Below, in pieces: positions 17,770 to 26,131 of a DNA stretch of 64,000 nucleotides. Location of the stretch: assembly GCA_038522945.1 (NCBI GenBank), contig JBCBJV010000004.1, positions 62,001-126,000 on the forward strand, written 5' to 3'. Below the pieces are notes generated by a model that ran no database searches, was not told where the DNA came from, and saw only the letters and a program-made list of their open reading frames with translations. The DNA is from MED-G105 sp038522945. Lineage in GTDB: Bacteria > Pseudomonadota > Alphaproteobacteria > Caulobacterales > Parvularculaceae. A program made the position numbers and the translations under genes. Numbering within the stretch: position 1 is the first letter of the stretch; each line of letters opens with the position of its first letter.

Positions 17770-18579
17770 ATGAAAGACCAGAAGCTTATCACCACCATTG
17801 ACCGCCGCGGCGTCCTCCGCCTCACCATGAACCGCCCGGACGTGCGCAATGCGTTCGACGAAGAACTGATCGACGATATTTGTAATGCCATGGGCCGGGC
17901 CAATGGCGACAACACCGTGCGCGCAGTTGTTCTAACGGGTGCAGGGAAGGTGTTCAGCGCTGGAGCTGATCTGAACATGATGCGCCGTGTGGCAGATTAT
18001 TCGTCTGCGGAGAATAAGAATGACGCCCGTCGCCTCGCCCATATGCTCGCGTCAATCCATGACTGCCACAAGCCAGTGATTGCTTTGGTCAATGGACCGG
18101 CGCTCGGCGGCGGTGTCGGCATCGCCGCGGCCTGCGATATCGCCCTTGTGGCGGAAGAGGCTTTCTTTTCGCTCTCCGAAGTACGCCTTGGGCTGATCCC
18201 CGCGGTTATTTCACCGTTTGTTGTCCGCGCCATCGGCCCGCGCGAGGCACGCCGCTGGTTCCTCACCGGCGAACGGTTCGATGCAGAGACCGCAAGACGG
18301 CTTCATCTGGCGCACATGGTCGCCATGGGCGCACAACTGGAAGCAACGCTTGAAGGCTTGCTGGAAAACCTGCTGGCGAGTGGCCCGGATGCCCAGCGGG
18401 AATCCAAAGACCTGATCAAGGCCGTTTCCCATAAGCCGATCAATGATGCTCTGCTAGAAGATGTTGCCGGTCGCATCGCAAGGGTTCGCGCCAGCGACGA
18501 AGGGCGAGAAGGCATTTCTTCCTTTCTTGAAAAGCGAAAGCCCAACTGGATCCAAGATAGCGACCGTTCCGATGACTGA
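17770..18579 (+). CDS. Enoyl-CoA hydratase, possible methylglutaconyl-CoA hydratase
   Basis: 269 residues from ATG 17770; GCGAGG lies 12 bases upstream, while the earlier GTG at 17740 and ATG at 17761 are poorly spaced. A crotonase fold: NRPDVRNAFDEELI near residue 20, AGKVFSAGADLNMMRR near residue 60 (oxyanion hole and CoA site), and NGPALGGGVGIAAACDIALV near residue 107 with SEVRLGLIPAVISPFV. The AGADLNMMRR and LIPAVISPFVV pattern is typical of LiuC-type methylglutaconyl-CoA hydratases. The leucine degradation cluster at 45-51 kb lacks such a gene, so this one may fill the step (inference). Its stop overlaps the next start by eight bases. Confidence 0.9.
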   Translation: MKDQKLITTIDRRGVLRLTMNRPDVRNAFDEELIDDICNAMGRANGDNTVRAVVLTGAGKVFSAGADLNMMRRVADYSSAENKNDARRLAHMLASIHDCHKPVIALVNGPALGGGVGIAAACDIALVAEEAFFSLSEVRLGLIPAVISPFVVRAIGPREARRWFLTGERFDAETARRLHLAHMVAMGAQLEATLEGLLENLLASGPDAQRESKDLIKAVSHKPINDALLEDVAGRIARVRASDEGREGISSFLEKRKPNWIQDSDRSDD

Positions 18580-19072
18580 GCTACTGATCCGCCCTCCAAC
18601 TAAAAGTGATCAAGAGACCATTCTCGCGATTGTTGAGGCCGCCTTCGGGGACGAGCCCGTCGCACCAATCGTCGCCGACCTGTGGGAAGACAATGCTATG
18701 GCAGCAGAGTTTCTCGCTGTCGAACATGACGTCCCAATTGGCTATTGTGCCTTGAGCCCGGTGACTTGCTCGCCCGCCTTGCATGGTGTGGCATTAGGGC
18801 TATCGCCGGTGGCGGTTTTACCCTCTCATCAACGGGCAGGGGTCGGCTCGGCGCTTTGCACGGCAGCCGTTAGGCATTGCAAACACGAAGGGGTCGATCT
18901 TCTCATTGTTCTGGGGCATGCAGACTATTACCCGCGCTTCGGATTTCACCGAGCCTCGGATCTGGACCTCACATGGTCGGTGAGAGACGCAGGGGACAGT
19001 CTCATGGCGATCGACTTTGCTGGGACGGGAAGAGCACCGCGGCAGATTAGCTTTCACCGGGCATTCGACTGA
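18572..19072 (+). CDS. GNAT N-acetyltransferase, YhbS-like
   Basis: 166 residues. The ATG at 18572 lies inside the hydratase stop region (ATGACTGA), so translation is probably coupled. GNAT motifs: LGLSPVAVLPSHQRAGVGSALC around residue 75-95, with the Q-R-A-G-V-G acetyl-CoA pyrophosphate loop, and VLGHADYYPRFGF, typical of the YhbS group. It transfers an acetyl group from acetyl-CoA to an unknown amine. A longer frame starting at 18461 would overlap the hydratase by over 100 bases and lacks support. Confidence 0.88.
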   Translation: MTELLIRPPTKSDQETILAIVEAAFGDEPVAPIVADLWEDNAMAAEFLAVEHDVPIGYCALSPVTCSPALHGVALGLSPVAVLPSHQRAGVGSALCTAAVRHCKHEGVDLLIVLGHADYYPRFGFHRASDLDLTWSVRDAGDSLMAIDFAGTGRAPRQISFHRAFD

Positions 19073-19174
19073 GATCAGTTCCCGGTAACGCCAATGGAAT
19101 GCCTCTCTCGCACGAGGGGTTCCCTCCCCTCATCCGCCAAACGGGTCCCGAGGTAAGACCTCTCCAGGTCAAGG

Positions 19175-19189
19175 TTAACCATGCGTTTA
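19175..19189. promoter_or_regulatory. Near-consensus CtrA-type site upstream of lytic transglycosylase
   Basis: TTAACCATGCGTTTA matches TTAA-N7-TTAA with one mismatch. It lies about 150 bases before the start at 19342. One mismatch makes chance occurrence plausible. Confidence 0.25.
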
Positions 19190-19341
19190 CGAATTCAGAG
19201 GCTTGATGCGGCGCGACAGCAACAGGGCCTGCAAACCCGAAACCGGCCGTAATCATGCCCGTTTTCTGCGGTATGATCTAGGCGTACGTAAAGAAGATGC
19301 CGTTGGGCCTTGAAATACCGCGGTGCGAAAGGACGGATCTT

Positions 19342-20577
19342 ATGGGGCACGATCTGAAACGGTTCTCGACCTGGAGACGTGCACTTGGCACGGCTGCCAT
19401 CATTACTGCCATGAATGCCATGACCACACCAGCATCAGCGCAGGAACCCTCCTTCAGCGACTGGCTGGAGGCCTTCCGCAGCGAGGCTGCGGCCGCCGGG
19501 ATCGACCAGAACGTCGTCACACAAGCCTTTGAGGGAGTGACCGTTAATGAGCGGGTATTTGAACTAAACGACAACCAGCCGGAATTCTCCCAGACCATCT
19601 GGAATTATCTCGACAGCGCGCTTTCAACAAACCGCATCGAAAAAGGCCGCACACGGTTTGCCCAGAACAAAACACTGCTGGCACAAATTGAAGATAAATA
19701 TGGCGTGGATGCTGAGACCATCGTCGCCATTTGGGGACTTGAATCATCCTATGGCGATATCATGGGCAGTTACGATGCAGTCCAGGCATTGGCGACCCTC
19801 GCTTGGCAAGGACGACGCACTGCCTATGGACGCTCACAGCTCATCGGCTTGTTGAAGATTATCCAGAACGGCTACGCCGCCCGGGACGAGCTGAAAGGGT
19901 CTTGGGCCGGGGCCATGGGCCACACCCAATTTATTCCGACCACATACCTTTCTCACGCAATCGACGAAAACGCCGATGGCCGACGAGACATTTGGTCAAG
20001 CCTTGAGGATGTCTTTGCATCGACCGCAAATTACCTTTCCGTTTCGGGCTACAACAGGGACACTGGCTGGGGACTGGAAATCACCTTGCCGGAAGAGTTC
20101 GATTATGACCTTGCTGCGCCGTCCACGCGCAAGCCCGTAGCCGAGTGGGCGGCCTTAGGTGTAGATGCCGCCTCAGGTAATCTCATCGGCCGGTTTGATC
20201 CGAACCGCCGGGGACGGATCATTGTGCCGGCGGGTGCAAAAGGACCGGCGTTTCTGGTATTCCGCAATTTCGAAGCGATCCTGAAATATAATCGATCAAC
20301 TTCATACGCGCTTGCCGTGAGCCTGTTGTCCGAGCAGGTTGCCGGGAGCGGTGGAACTTTGGCGAAGGAGTGGCCGCGGGCTGACCGTGCTCTTTCCCTT
20401 TCTGAGCGGAAATCGCTTCAGCAAGCGCTGATCGATAAGGGCTTTGATCCGGGCCCCGTTGATGGTGTCGTCGGCGCGGGAACACGGGCGGCGCTCAAGG
20501 CGTGGCAAAAGTCGGCAGGCGTGCCAGCTGACGGTTATGCGTCAGCGGATACCCTTCTGCGCCTGACGGCCGAGTAA
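19342..20577 (+). CDS. Lytic murein transglycosylase (MltB type) with peptidoglycan-binding domain
   Basis: 411 residues from ATG 19342, preferred because AAGGA stands eight bases upstream and a signal peptide (ending ASAQ) follows; an upstream ATG at 19297 has poor spacing. The periplasmic enzyme cleaves the glycan strand forming 1,6-anhydro-MurNAc. The catalytic glutamate lies in WGLESSYGD near residue 134, and MGHTQFIPTTYL near residue 194 is the SLT fold signature. A C-terminal PG_binding_1 domain occupies roughly residues 345-411 (LIDKGFDPGPVDGVVG, TRAALKAWQ). The domain order matches the lytic murein transglycosylase family common in alphaproteobacteria. Probably monocistronic. Confidence 0.92.
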   Translation: MGHDLKRFSTWRRALGTAAIITAMNAMTTPASAQEPSFSDWLEAFRSEAAAAGIDQNVVTQAFEGVTVNERVFELNDNQPEFSQTIWNYLDSALSTNRIEKGRTRFAQNKTLLAQIEDKYGVDAETIVAIWGLESSYGDIMGSYDAVQALATLAWQGRRTAYGRSQLIGLLKIIQNGYAARDELKGSWAGAMGHTQFIPTTYLSHAIDENADGRRDIWSSLEDVFASTANYLSVSGYNRDTGWGLEITLPEEFDYDLAAPSTRKPVAEWAALGVDAASGNLIGRFDPNRRGRIIVPAGAKGPAFLVFRNFEAILKYNRSTSYALAVSLLSEQVAGSGGTLAKEWPRADRALSLSERKSLQQALIDKGFDPGPVDGVVGAGTRAALKAWQKSAGVPADGYASADTLLRLTAE

Positions 20578-20794
20578 TCTCGCGCAATAGTAATGGCCCG
20601 TTGGACCGACCCTTGGCGCACTTCGCGATCTTTAGGGCGACAATTCTAAAAAAACCTTTTGTCGCACACAGGCTTTAGGCTTGTTGCGGCGCACAAAATC
20701 CACTAAGCACCCCCTCAAGGCGGGTTTTAAGGTTTAATTCGCCGGCATGACTTTGCTTGAGCCCTTCAAACTTGAACAAAATCGGGAAGATGAA

Positions 20795-21334
20795 ATGACA
20801 GCGACCGCAAAGAAAACGACGGCTAAAAAAACCGTCAAGGCCGCGCCAAAGGCAGCGGAAAAAGAAACCACCAACGGCTATACCGAAAATGGCCACGCAG
20901 AAGGCGCTTTCGCCTTCGCCGAAACGGCCCGCACCCAGTATGACGAGTTCATGAAATCCATGAATTTCGACACTGAAGAATTCTCCGGCCGTGCCCAGGA
21001 GATGTTTGATGCAAGCCGCGAAAGCTTTGAAGTTGCCCAGTCGCGCTTCCAGGAAGTGAGCGCTGAGGCCGTCGAAGCCACCCGTCAGGAAGTGGCCGAT
21101 GCGGTTGATTTCGCCAATGAGCTTGCTCGCGCTAAGTCCGTTGGTGACGCCATGGAAATCCAGCGTGACTACTGGACCCGCCTGATGGATACGCGCATCG
21201 AACGCATGCGCACGATGACCGAAACAATGGTCGACGCAACGCGCGAAACCATGGAGCCGGTCAACAAATCCATGACCACCGCTTTTGGCGCGATGCCTGA
21301 CTTCAAAGCGTTCTTCCCCTTCACGGCGAAGTGA
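20795..21334 (+). CDS. Phasin family protein
   Basis: 179 residues from ATG 20795, with GGGAAG five to ten bases upstream. The N-terminus is lysine/alanine-rich (TAKKTTAKKTVKAAPKAA), followed by an amphipathic all-helical phasin domain (residues about 50-165, with VDFANELARAKSVGDAMEIQRDYW). Phasins coat polyhydroxyalkanoate granules and help regulate their size. No PHA synthase or depolymerase gene is in the window, so granule association is inferred from the family. The upstream gap has a TGC/GCA inverted element (20685-20693) that could be an operator. Confidence 0.88.
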   Translation: MTATAKKTTAKKTVKAAPKAAEKETTNGYTENGHAEGAFAFAETARTQYDEFMKSMNFDTEEFSGRAQEMFDASRESFEVAQSRFQEVSAEAVEATRQEVADAVDFANELARAKSVGDAMEIQRDYWTRLMDTRIERMRTMTETMVDATRETMEPVNKSMTTAFGAMPDFKAFFPFTAK

Positions 21335-21349
21335 CGCTAAACCCTCACC

Positions 21350-23335
21350 ATGCACGGTGAGGATACATCTGCGCCCATCGAGGCGGCCCGATTGGACTGG
21401 GACGGCGATACGCCCCGGTCCATTTTTTTTGATGACATCTATTTTGCCGGGGACGGACGGTCGGAAACGGCCCATGTTTTTCTGCAAGGCAATGACCTGC
21501 CGGCCAGGTTTGCAGAGGCACGTCGATTTGTGATCGGCGAGACGGGCTTTGGTACGGGACTTAATTTTCTCGCCGCTTGGGAAGCATGGGCAAATGCGAC
21601 CAAGCCCTCAAACGCACAGCTTCATTTCATCAGCGTTGAACAATTCCCACTTTCGCACGCTGACCTTAAGCGCGCTCATGCCCCTTGGGAGCGGCTAACA
21701 CCCTACACTGCAAAGCTGCAGGCCGCCTATCCGCCATTAACAGGGGGGCTTCATTTTCGTCAGCTTACTAATGATGTATTCCTGACCCTTTGCTTTGGCG
21801 AAGCCGCCGACATGCTATCGCGCGTTGAGGCCTCTATTGATGCCTGGTTCCTGGACGGCTTTGCACCCTCGCGAAATCCGGATATGTGGCGCACAGACGT
21901 TTTCAACGCCATGGCCTCAATATCAAAGCCAAACACAACTCTTGCGACGTTTACCGTGGCTGGAAGAGTTCGCGAAGGGCTCACGGCCGCGGGCTTCAAT
22001 GTGGCGAAAGCGCCGGGACACGGGAACAAGCGTGAAATGCTCCGTGGCAAGATGGGTCCCCGCTTGCAAAAGGACACCCCAACTCGTCCACGGCCCGCAT
22101 GGTTTGAGCGCCCATCTCCGTATTGCGCACCTGCGATGGAGCCCGGCGCGCGGATAGCGATTCTGGGCGGCGGTATTGCCGGCACGTCACTTGCCACCGC
22201 ACTATCACGCTACGGGTTTTCTCCAACGATCTTCGATCCGATGGGACTTGCAAGTGGGGCCTCGGGGAACCCCGCGGGGCTTGTCATGCCGCGGCTGGAT
22301 CTCGGCGATACACCCGCAGCCAGGTTTTTCAAATCAGCTTACCTCTTTGCACTGACAGCATTGAGCACACCCGGGGCGGCATTGTCAGCATTCAATCCAT
22401 GTGGCGTGCGCCTGACAGCATGCAACGCTCAGGATGGCGAACGTCATCGCAAGCTGATGGGATCTCGCATCCTACCGCCAGAAATGATGGTACTCGATGG
22501 CGAAGATCTCGTGTTTCCGCAAGCGGGCATTGTCTCCCCGCCTGAATTTGTCAAAGCCATGACAGGCACGACCGACATCGTCCGTAAGGAAATTGTAGAG
22601 ATCGAGCCAGATCCAGCCGGCGTTCAGCTCCATACGGACGAGCATGAGCAGCTCGCTTTCGACGCGCTCGTTCTGGCCAATGGCTGGAACGCACTGCGCC
22701 TGGTAGAATGCCGTGGGTTGCCCCTCCAGGGAACGGCCGGTCAGCTCAACTGGGTGGCCGGTGATATCGGCCTCACGTCTGCGATCGCAGGCGGGCCGTA
22801 TCTGGCGCCGTTTTCGTCACCCGATGGCAAACCGGCCGTCGTTTTCGGCGCCACTTACGATCACTTGCCCGCCGGCGCGACGAAGCAAGCACCGACGCCC
22901 GATGCGAACGAAACCAAAACAGCGGTTGAAACCACCCTCCGAAAGATCGTGGACATGACCCCGTCGGTGGGCGCTGACCTTTCCCATCTGATTGCTAAGG
23001 GCCAAGTCCATTCGCGCACTGCCATTCGCTGTCAAACACCGGACCGGTTGCCAGTGGTCGGGGCGTTGCCGGACTGGGGCCATTTCGGCGCCGCCTATGA
23101 CGACCTGCGCTTTGGCCGCCAGCTTGACTATGCCCCGGCAGCTTATGTCCCGCGGGTTTCGATCCTCACAGGTCTCGGCTCCCGAGGCCTCGTGACAGCA
23201 CCCTTATGTGCCGAGATCATTGCCGCGGAACTCGCGGGGGCGCCGGCCCCGGTGGAGCGTGAGATCCTCGATTTGCTCCATCCAGGGAGGTTTTTTGTTC
23301 GCAGCCTCAAACGGGCCCAGCCCTCATCGGTTTGA
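21350..23335 (+). CDS. mnmC: Bifunctional tRNA mnm5s2U34 biosynthesis protein MnmC
   Basis: 661 residues, normal for the fused protein. The N-terminal methyltransferase domain (to about residue 235) shows GETGFGTGLNFLAAW near residue 62 for SAM binding and DAWFLDGFAPSRNPDMW near residue 163. The C-terminal FAD oxidase begins with RIAILGGGIAGTSLATAL near residue 267 (dinucleotide-binding motif) and has GASGNPAGLVMPRLD. The oxidase removes the carboxymethyl group of cmnm5U34 and the methyltransferase then makes mnm5U34 in tRNA wobble positions. It starts only 15 bases after the phasin stop, an odd pairing that looks positional, not functional. Confidence 0.95.
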   Translation: MHGEDTSAPIEAARLDWDGDTPRSIFFDDIYFAGDGRSETAHVFLQGNDLPARFAEARRFVIGETGFGTGLNFLAAWEAWANATKPSNAQLHFISVEQFPLSHADLKRAHAPWERLTPYTAKLQAAYPPLTGGLHFRQLTNDVFLTLCFGEAADMLSRVEASIDAWFLDGFAPSRNPDMWRTDVFNAMASISKPNTTLATFTVAGRVREGLTAAGFNVAKAPGHGNKREMLRGKMGPRLQKDTPTRPRPAWFERPSPYCAPAMEPGARIAILGGGIAGTSLATALSRYGFSPTIFDPMGLASGASGNPAGLVMPRLDLGDTPAARFFKSAYLFALTALSTPGAALSAFNPCGVRLTACNAQDGERHRKLMGSRILPPEMMVLDGEDLVFPQAGIVSPPEFVKAMTGTTDIVRKEIVEIEPDPAGVQLHTDEHEQLAFDALVLANGWNALRLVECRGLPLQGTAGQLNWVAGDIGLTSAIAGGPYLAPFSSPDGKPAVVFGATYDHLPAGATKQAPTPDANETKTAVETTLRKIVDMTPSVGADLSHLIAKGQVHSRTAIRCQTPDRLPVVGALPDWGHFGAAYDDLRFGRQLDYAPAAYVPRVSILTGLGSRGLVTAPLCAEIIAAELAGAPAPVEREILDLLHPGRFFVRSLKRAQPSSV

Positions 23336-23430
23336 GCAAGAACCCGTTTGCAATTTGCTGACGCCGCTTGACGGCCCCCACCCCAAGAGCGCTAAACTTA
23401 ACGTGCCTTTATCGGTGGGAGATAAGCTCC

Positions 23431-23685
23431 ATGGCGACAGGATCGATCGAACGGTTCTTTGGGTTGCTTTTGGATGGCAACGGGTTTGCCATCCTTGCAA
23501 CAGCGCTGTTTGTGCTCGCTTTCCTGATCGGCGTTATGCGGCTCTCAGAACCCAAAGATACCCCCCTTGAGACCAGCAGCAGCACCGTCAACAACAGCCC
23601 GCCTCGTTGCTGGGCTCTGTCGCTTGCGCTCATGGTGTTCGGCAGCGGTCTAGCGTGGGCACTCACTGGACAACACATCGGGTAA
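23431..23685 (+). CDS. Small membrane protein, 84 aa
   Basis: From ATG 23431, with GGGAG nine bases upstream. Two hydrophobic helices (AILATALFVLAFLIGVM and ALSLALMVFGSGLAWAL) flank a short polar loop with SSSTVNN. No family is recognised. It sits between mnmC and the cystathionine beta-synthase gene on the same strand. It could be a real small protein; codon use resembles the neighbours, but evidence is limited to the ribosome site and the membrane pattern. Confidence 0.5.
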   Translation: MATGSIERFFGLLLDGNGFAILATALFVLAFLIGVMRLSEPKDTPLETSSSTVNNSPPRCWALSLALMVFGSGLAWALTGQHIG

Positions 23686-23776
23686 CCGGCGATATAGGTC
23701 GGGTGATTATCTTCAGGCAATTGCGAGGCGGCCCGGGACAGGCTAAGCCGCGCTTATCACCTGAGGAGGAATTCTA

Positions 23777-25165
23777 ATGCGCGAAACGCCATTCGGCCCG
23801 GTCTTCGAAAATGTGCTGGAGGGGATCGGCAAAACGCCGATGGTTAAGGTCTCGAATATCGACACCGGCCCGTGTGAACTTTTCCTCAAATTGGAGGCAA
23901 ACAATCCCGGCGGGTCGATCAAGGACCGCATGGGGCTTGCCATGGTCGAGCAAGCCGAACAGGACGGGCTTCTCAAACCCGGCGGTGCCATTGTGGAGGC
24001 GACCGCAGGCAATACCGGTCTTGCCCTTGCCCTTGTGGCTGCACAACGGGGCTATGAGCTGACCATCGTCGTGCCGGACAAGATGGCCCAGGAAAAGATC
24101 TTCCACCTGAAAGCTCTGGGCACTGATGTCCGCCTAACCCGATCCGATGTCGCCAAGGGCCACCCGGACTATTACCAGGAGGTCGCTCAGGCGATCGCGG
24201 ATGAGACGGGCGCGTTTTACGTTAATCAGTTTGGGAATGAAGCCAACCCGAACGCCCACGAAGAAATCACCGGCCCTGAAATCTTCGGCCAGATGGACGA
24301 AGACATGGACGCCATGGTCGCCGGCGTTGGCTCCGGTGGGACGATCACCGGCCTGTCGCGGTACTTTGAACGCGTCGCGCCCCATGTGGAGATGGTGCTG
24401 GCGGACCCGGTTGGCTCGATCCTGACAGAGTATGTGAATACGGGCGTCAAACCCAATGACGTGGGTTCGTGGCTGGTGGAAGGCATTGGCGAGGATTTTA
24501 TCCCCGACGTCTGTGACCTCACACGGGTGAAAAAAGCCTACGCGATCTCTGACAAGGAGAGTTTTGAAGCTGCGCGTGATCTTCTGCGTAAAGAAGGCAT
24601 TCTCGGCGGGTCTTCGTCAGGTACGATATTTGCGACCGCCCTTAAATACTGCCACGAGCAAACAGAGAAAAAGCGCGTTGTCGCTTTTGTGTGTGACCGG
24701 GGCGATAAATATCTGTCAAAGATGTACAATGACTATTGGATGTACGATCAGGGCTTCCTGAAGCGCCCGCCCAAGGGCGACCTGACCGATCTCATCTCCC
24801 GGCGGCATTCAGAGCGCCAGACCGTGACCGTTAAACCAGAAGACACGCTCATGGTCGCCTACGGACGAATGAAGCTCTATGATATCTCGCAATTGCCGGT
24901 GTTGGAAGAAGACGGGACGATCGTCGGCCTGCTCGACGAAGAAGACCTTCTCTTTGCGACCGTGCGCAACCGGGAAAAGTTCAAGGACCCGGTTAAGTCT
25001 GCCATGACCTATCGGGTCGAGACCCTCAACTCCGAGGCCAAGATGGAAGAGCTTCTGCCTGTCTTCGCCAAGGGCCACGTGGCCGTCGTACTCAAAGAAG
25101 GCAAGTTCGAAGGGCTGATCACGCGGTCGGACTTGCTGAACTATTTAAGACTGCAGGTGGGTTGA
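23777..25165 (+). CDS. Cystathionine beta-synthase (PLP domain plus CBS-domain pair)
   Basis: 462 residues with a very strong ribosome site (GAGGAGG). The fold-type II PLP domain holds K49 in NPGGSIKDR, TAGNTGLAL near residue 76 and GVGSGGTITGLSRYF near residue 181. The last 125 residues form two CBS domains (ISQLPVLEEDGTIVGLLDEEDLL and HVAVVLKEGKFEGLITRSDLL), the regulatory module that separates this enzyme from plain cysteine synthases. It condenses serine with homocysteine to cystathionine, the first step of reverse transsulfuration. A cystathionine gamma-lyase-type gene lies at 30.2 kb. The following DUF4262 gene begins three bases after its stop. Confidence 0.9.
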   Translation: MRETPFGPVFENVLEGIGKTPMVKVSNIDTGPCELFLKLEANNPGGSIKDRMGLAMVEQAEQDGLLKPGGAIVEATAGNTGLALALVAAQRGYELTIVVPDKMAQEKIFHLKALGTDVRLTRSDVAKGHPDYYQEVAQAIADETGAFYVNQFGNEANPNAHEEITGPEIFGQMDEDMDAMVAGVGSGGTITGLSRYFERVAPHVEMVLADPVGSILTEYVNTGVKPNDVGSWLVEGIGEDFIPDVCDLTRVKKAYAISDKESFEAARDLLRKEGILGGSSSGTIFATALKYCHEQTEKKRVVAFVCDRGDKYLSKMYNDYWMYDQGFLKRPPKGDLTDLISRRHSERQTVTVKPEDTLMVAYGRMKLYDISQLPVLEEDGTIVGLLDEEDLLFATVRNREKFKDPVKSAMTYRVETLNSEAKMEELLPVFAKGHVAVVLKEGKFEGLITRSDLLNYLRLQVG

Positions 25166-25168
25166 GCT

Positions 25169-25654
25169 TTGCGAACGTTCGAAGAATGCTCGAACGAGTA
25201 TGAACGCACGCTTGTCGCGCGAATTGCCGAGGGGCAGTGGCAAATAACCAGTGTTTTCGGAACAAAGGAAGATCCGATTACTTTTGCCTACACAATTGGG
25301 CTGACCGCGTTGTTTGACCATCCCGAAATACTCACGATTGGGCCTGATTCCGAAAACGCCGCACACTACCTCAACAGTTGCGCACACGCGGTTAAGGAGC
25401 AGGGAAAGGTCTTTGCTCCTCAAAACTTCTATCCGAACATATTGGTCGATTTGCAAATCTTCATGACTGAAGCCAGTTTGCAGGCAAGGGAGGAGTACAC
25501 TCTCTCATGTAATTGGTTTTATGGCGGGACAGACTACCCACTCCTTCAATGCATCTGGCCGTCGAACAAAGGCTTTTGGCCATGGGATGAACACGCGTGG
25601 GACGATTATAAATCGATGCAGCCTGTTTACGGCATGCCACCATCGGTTAATTGA
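25169..25654 (+). CDS. DUF4262 domain protein
   Basis: 161 residues, starting at TTG three bases after the preceding stop, so it is probably coupled to the beta-synthase. The segment WQITSVFGTKEDPITFAYTIGLTALFDHPEI at residues 24-54 matches DUF4262 (a domain found in proteins of unknown function, some in toxin or defence contexts). The tail is aromatic-rich (WPSNKGFWPWDEHAWDDY). GC is lower than in the flanking genes. No enzymatic motif is evident. The TTG start is less certain than the frame. Confidence 0.7.
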   Translation: MRTFEECSNEYERTLVARIAEGQWQITSVFGTKEDPITFAYTIGLTALFDHPEILTIGPDSENAAHYLNSCAHAVKEQGKVFAPQNFYPNILVDLQIFMTEASLQAREEYTLSCNWFYGGTDYPLLQCIWPSNKGFWPWDEHAWDDYKSMQPVYGMPPSVN

Positions 25655-25704
25655 AAACGCTTTATTCTTTCGACTTACTTACGTGGTTCTGTATCTTCGA
25701 CACA

Positions 25705-26061
25705 ATGAGCAATGAAATCTTCGGCCTTAAAACCTGTGACACCTGCCGCAAGGCACGCAAAGCGCTGGATGAAGCTGGTGTCGATTATGCCTATACGGAT
25801 GTTCGCACCGACGGTGTGTCCACCAAGGACCTGACAAACTGGGTCAGCGCCCTCGGGTGGGAAAAAGTTCTGAACAAGTCCTCGACCACCTGGCGCGGAC
25901 TGGATGAGGCAGACAAGGAAGGCCTCGATGATAAGAAAGCGGTCGCCCTGATGGCCGACCATCCGACCCTGATCAAGCGCCCGGTGATCGTCCGTGACGG
26001 GATGGATGTCACTGTTGGCTGGTCCAAAGAAGTTCAGGAAAGGTTGCTAAAGGGCGATTGA
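25705..26061 (+). CDS. ArsC/Spx/YffB-family thioredoxin-fold protein
   Basis: 118 residues from ATG 25705, the usual family length; an upstream extension of 18 codons is hydrophobic and lacks support. IFGLKTCDTCRKARKALDEAG contains a C-x-x-C pair near residues 11-14, and the fold then follows ArsC (RTDGVSTKDL, TTWRGL, LIKRPVIV). True arsenate reductases need an N-terminal C-x5-R loop (CGTSRN); here CDTCRKA is closer to Spx/YffB/MgsR-type proteins, whose reactions are mostly unknown but redox-linked. Position after the transsulfuration gene suggests thiol chemistry. Confidence 0.85.
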   Translation: MSNEIFGLKTCDTCRKARKALDEAGVDYAYTDVRTDGVSTKDLTNWVSALGWEKVLNKSSTTWRGLDEADKEGLDDKKAVALMADHPTLIKRPVIVRDGMDVTVGWSKEVQERLLKGD

Positions 26062-26131
26062 GCGTCGTTGCGGCTGCGAGGCGGCCGATCGCATCCCGCG
26101 CAACCAAGCAGATCGCCTACGGCATGGCCAT

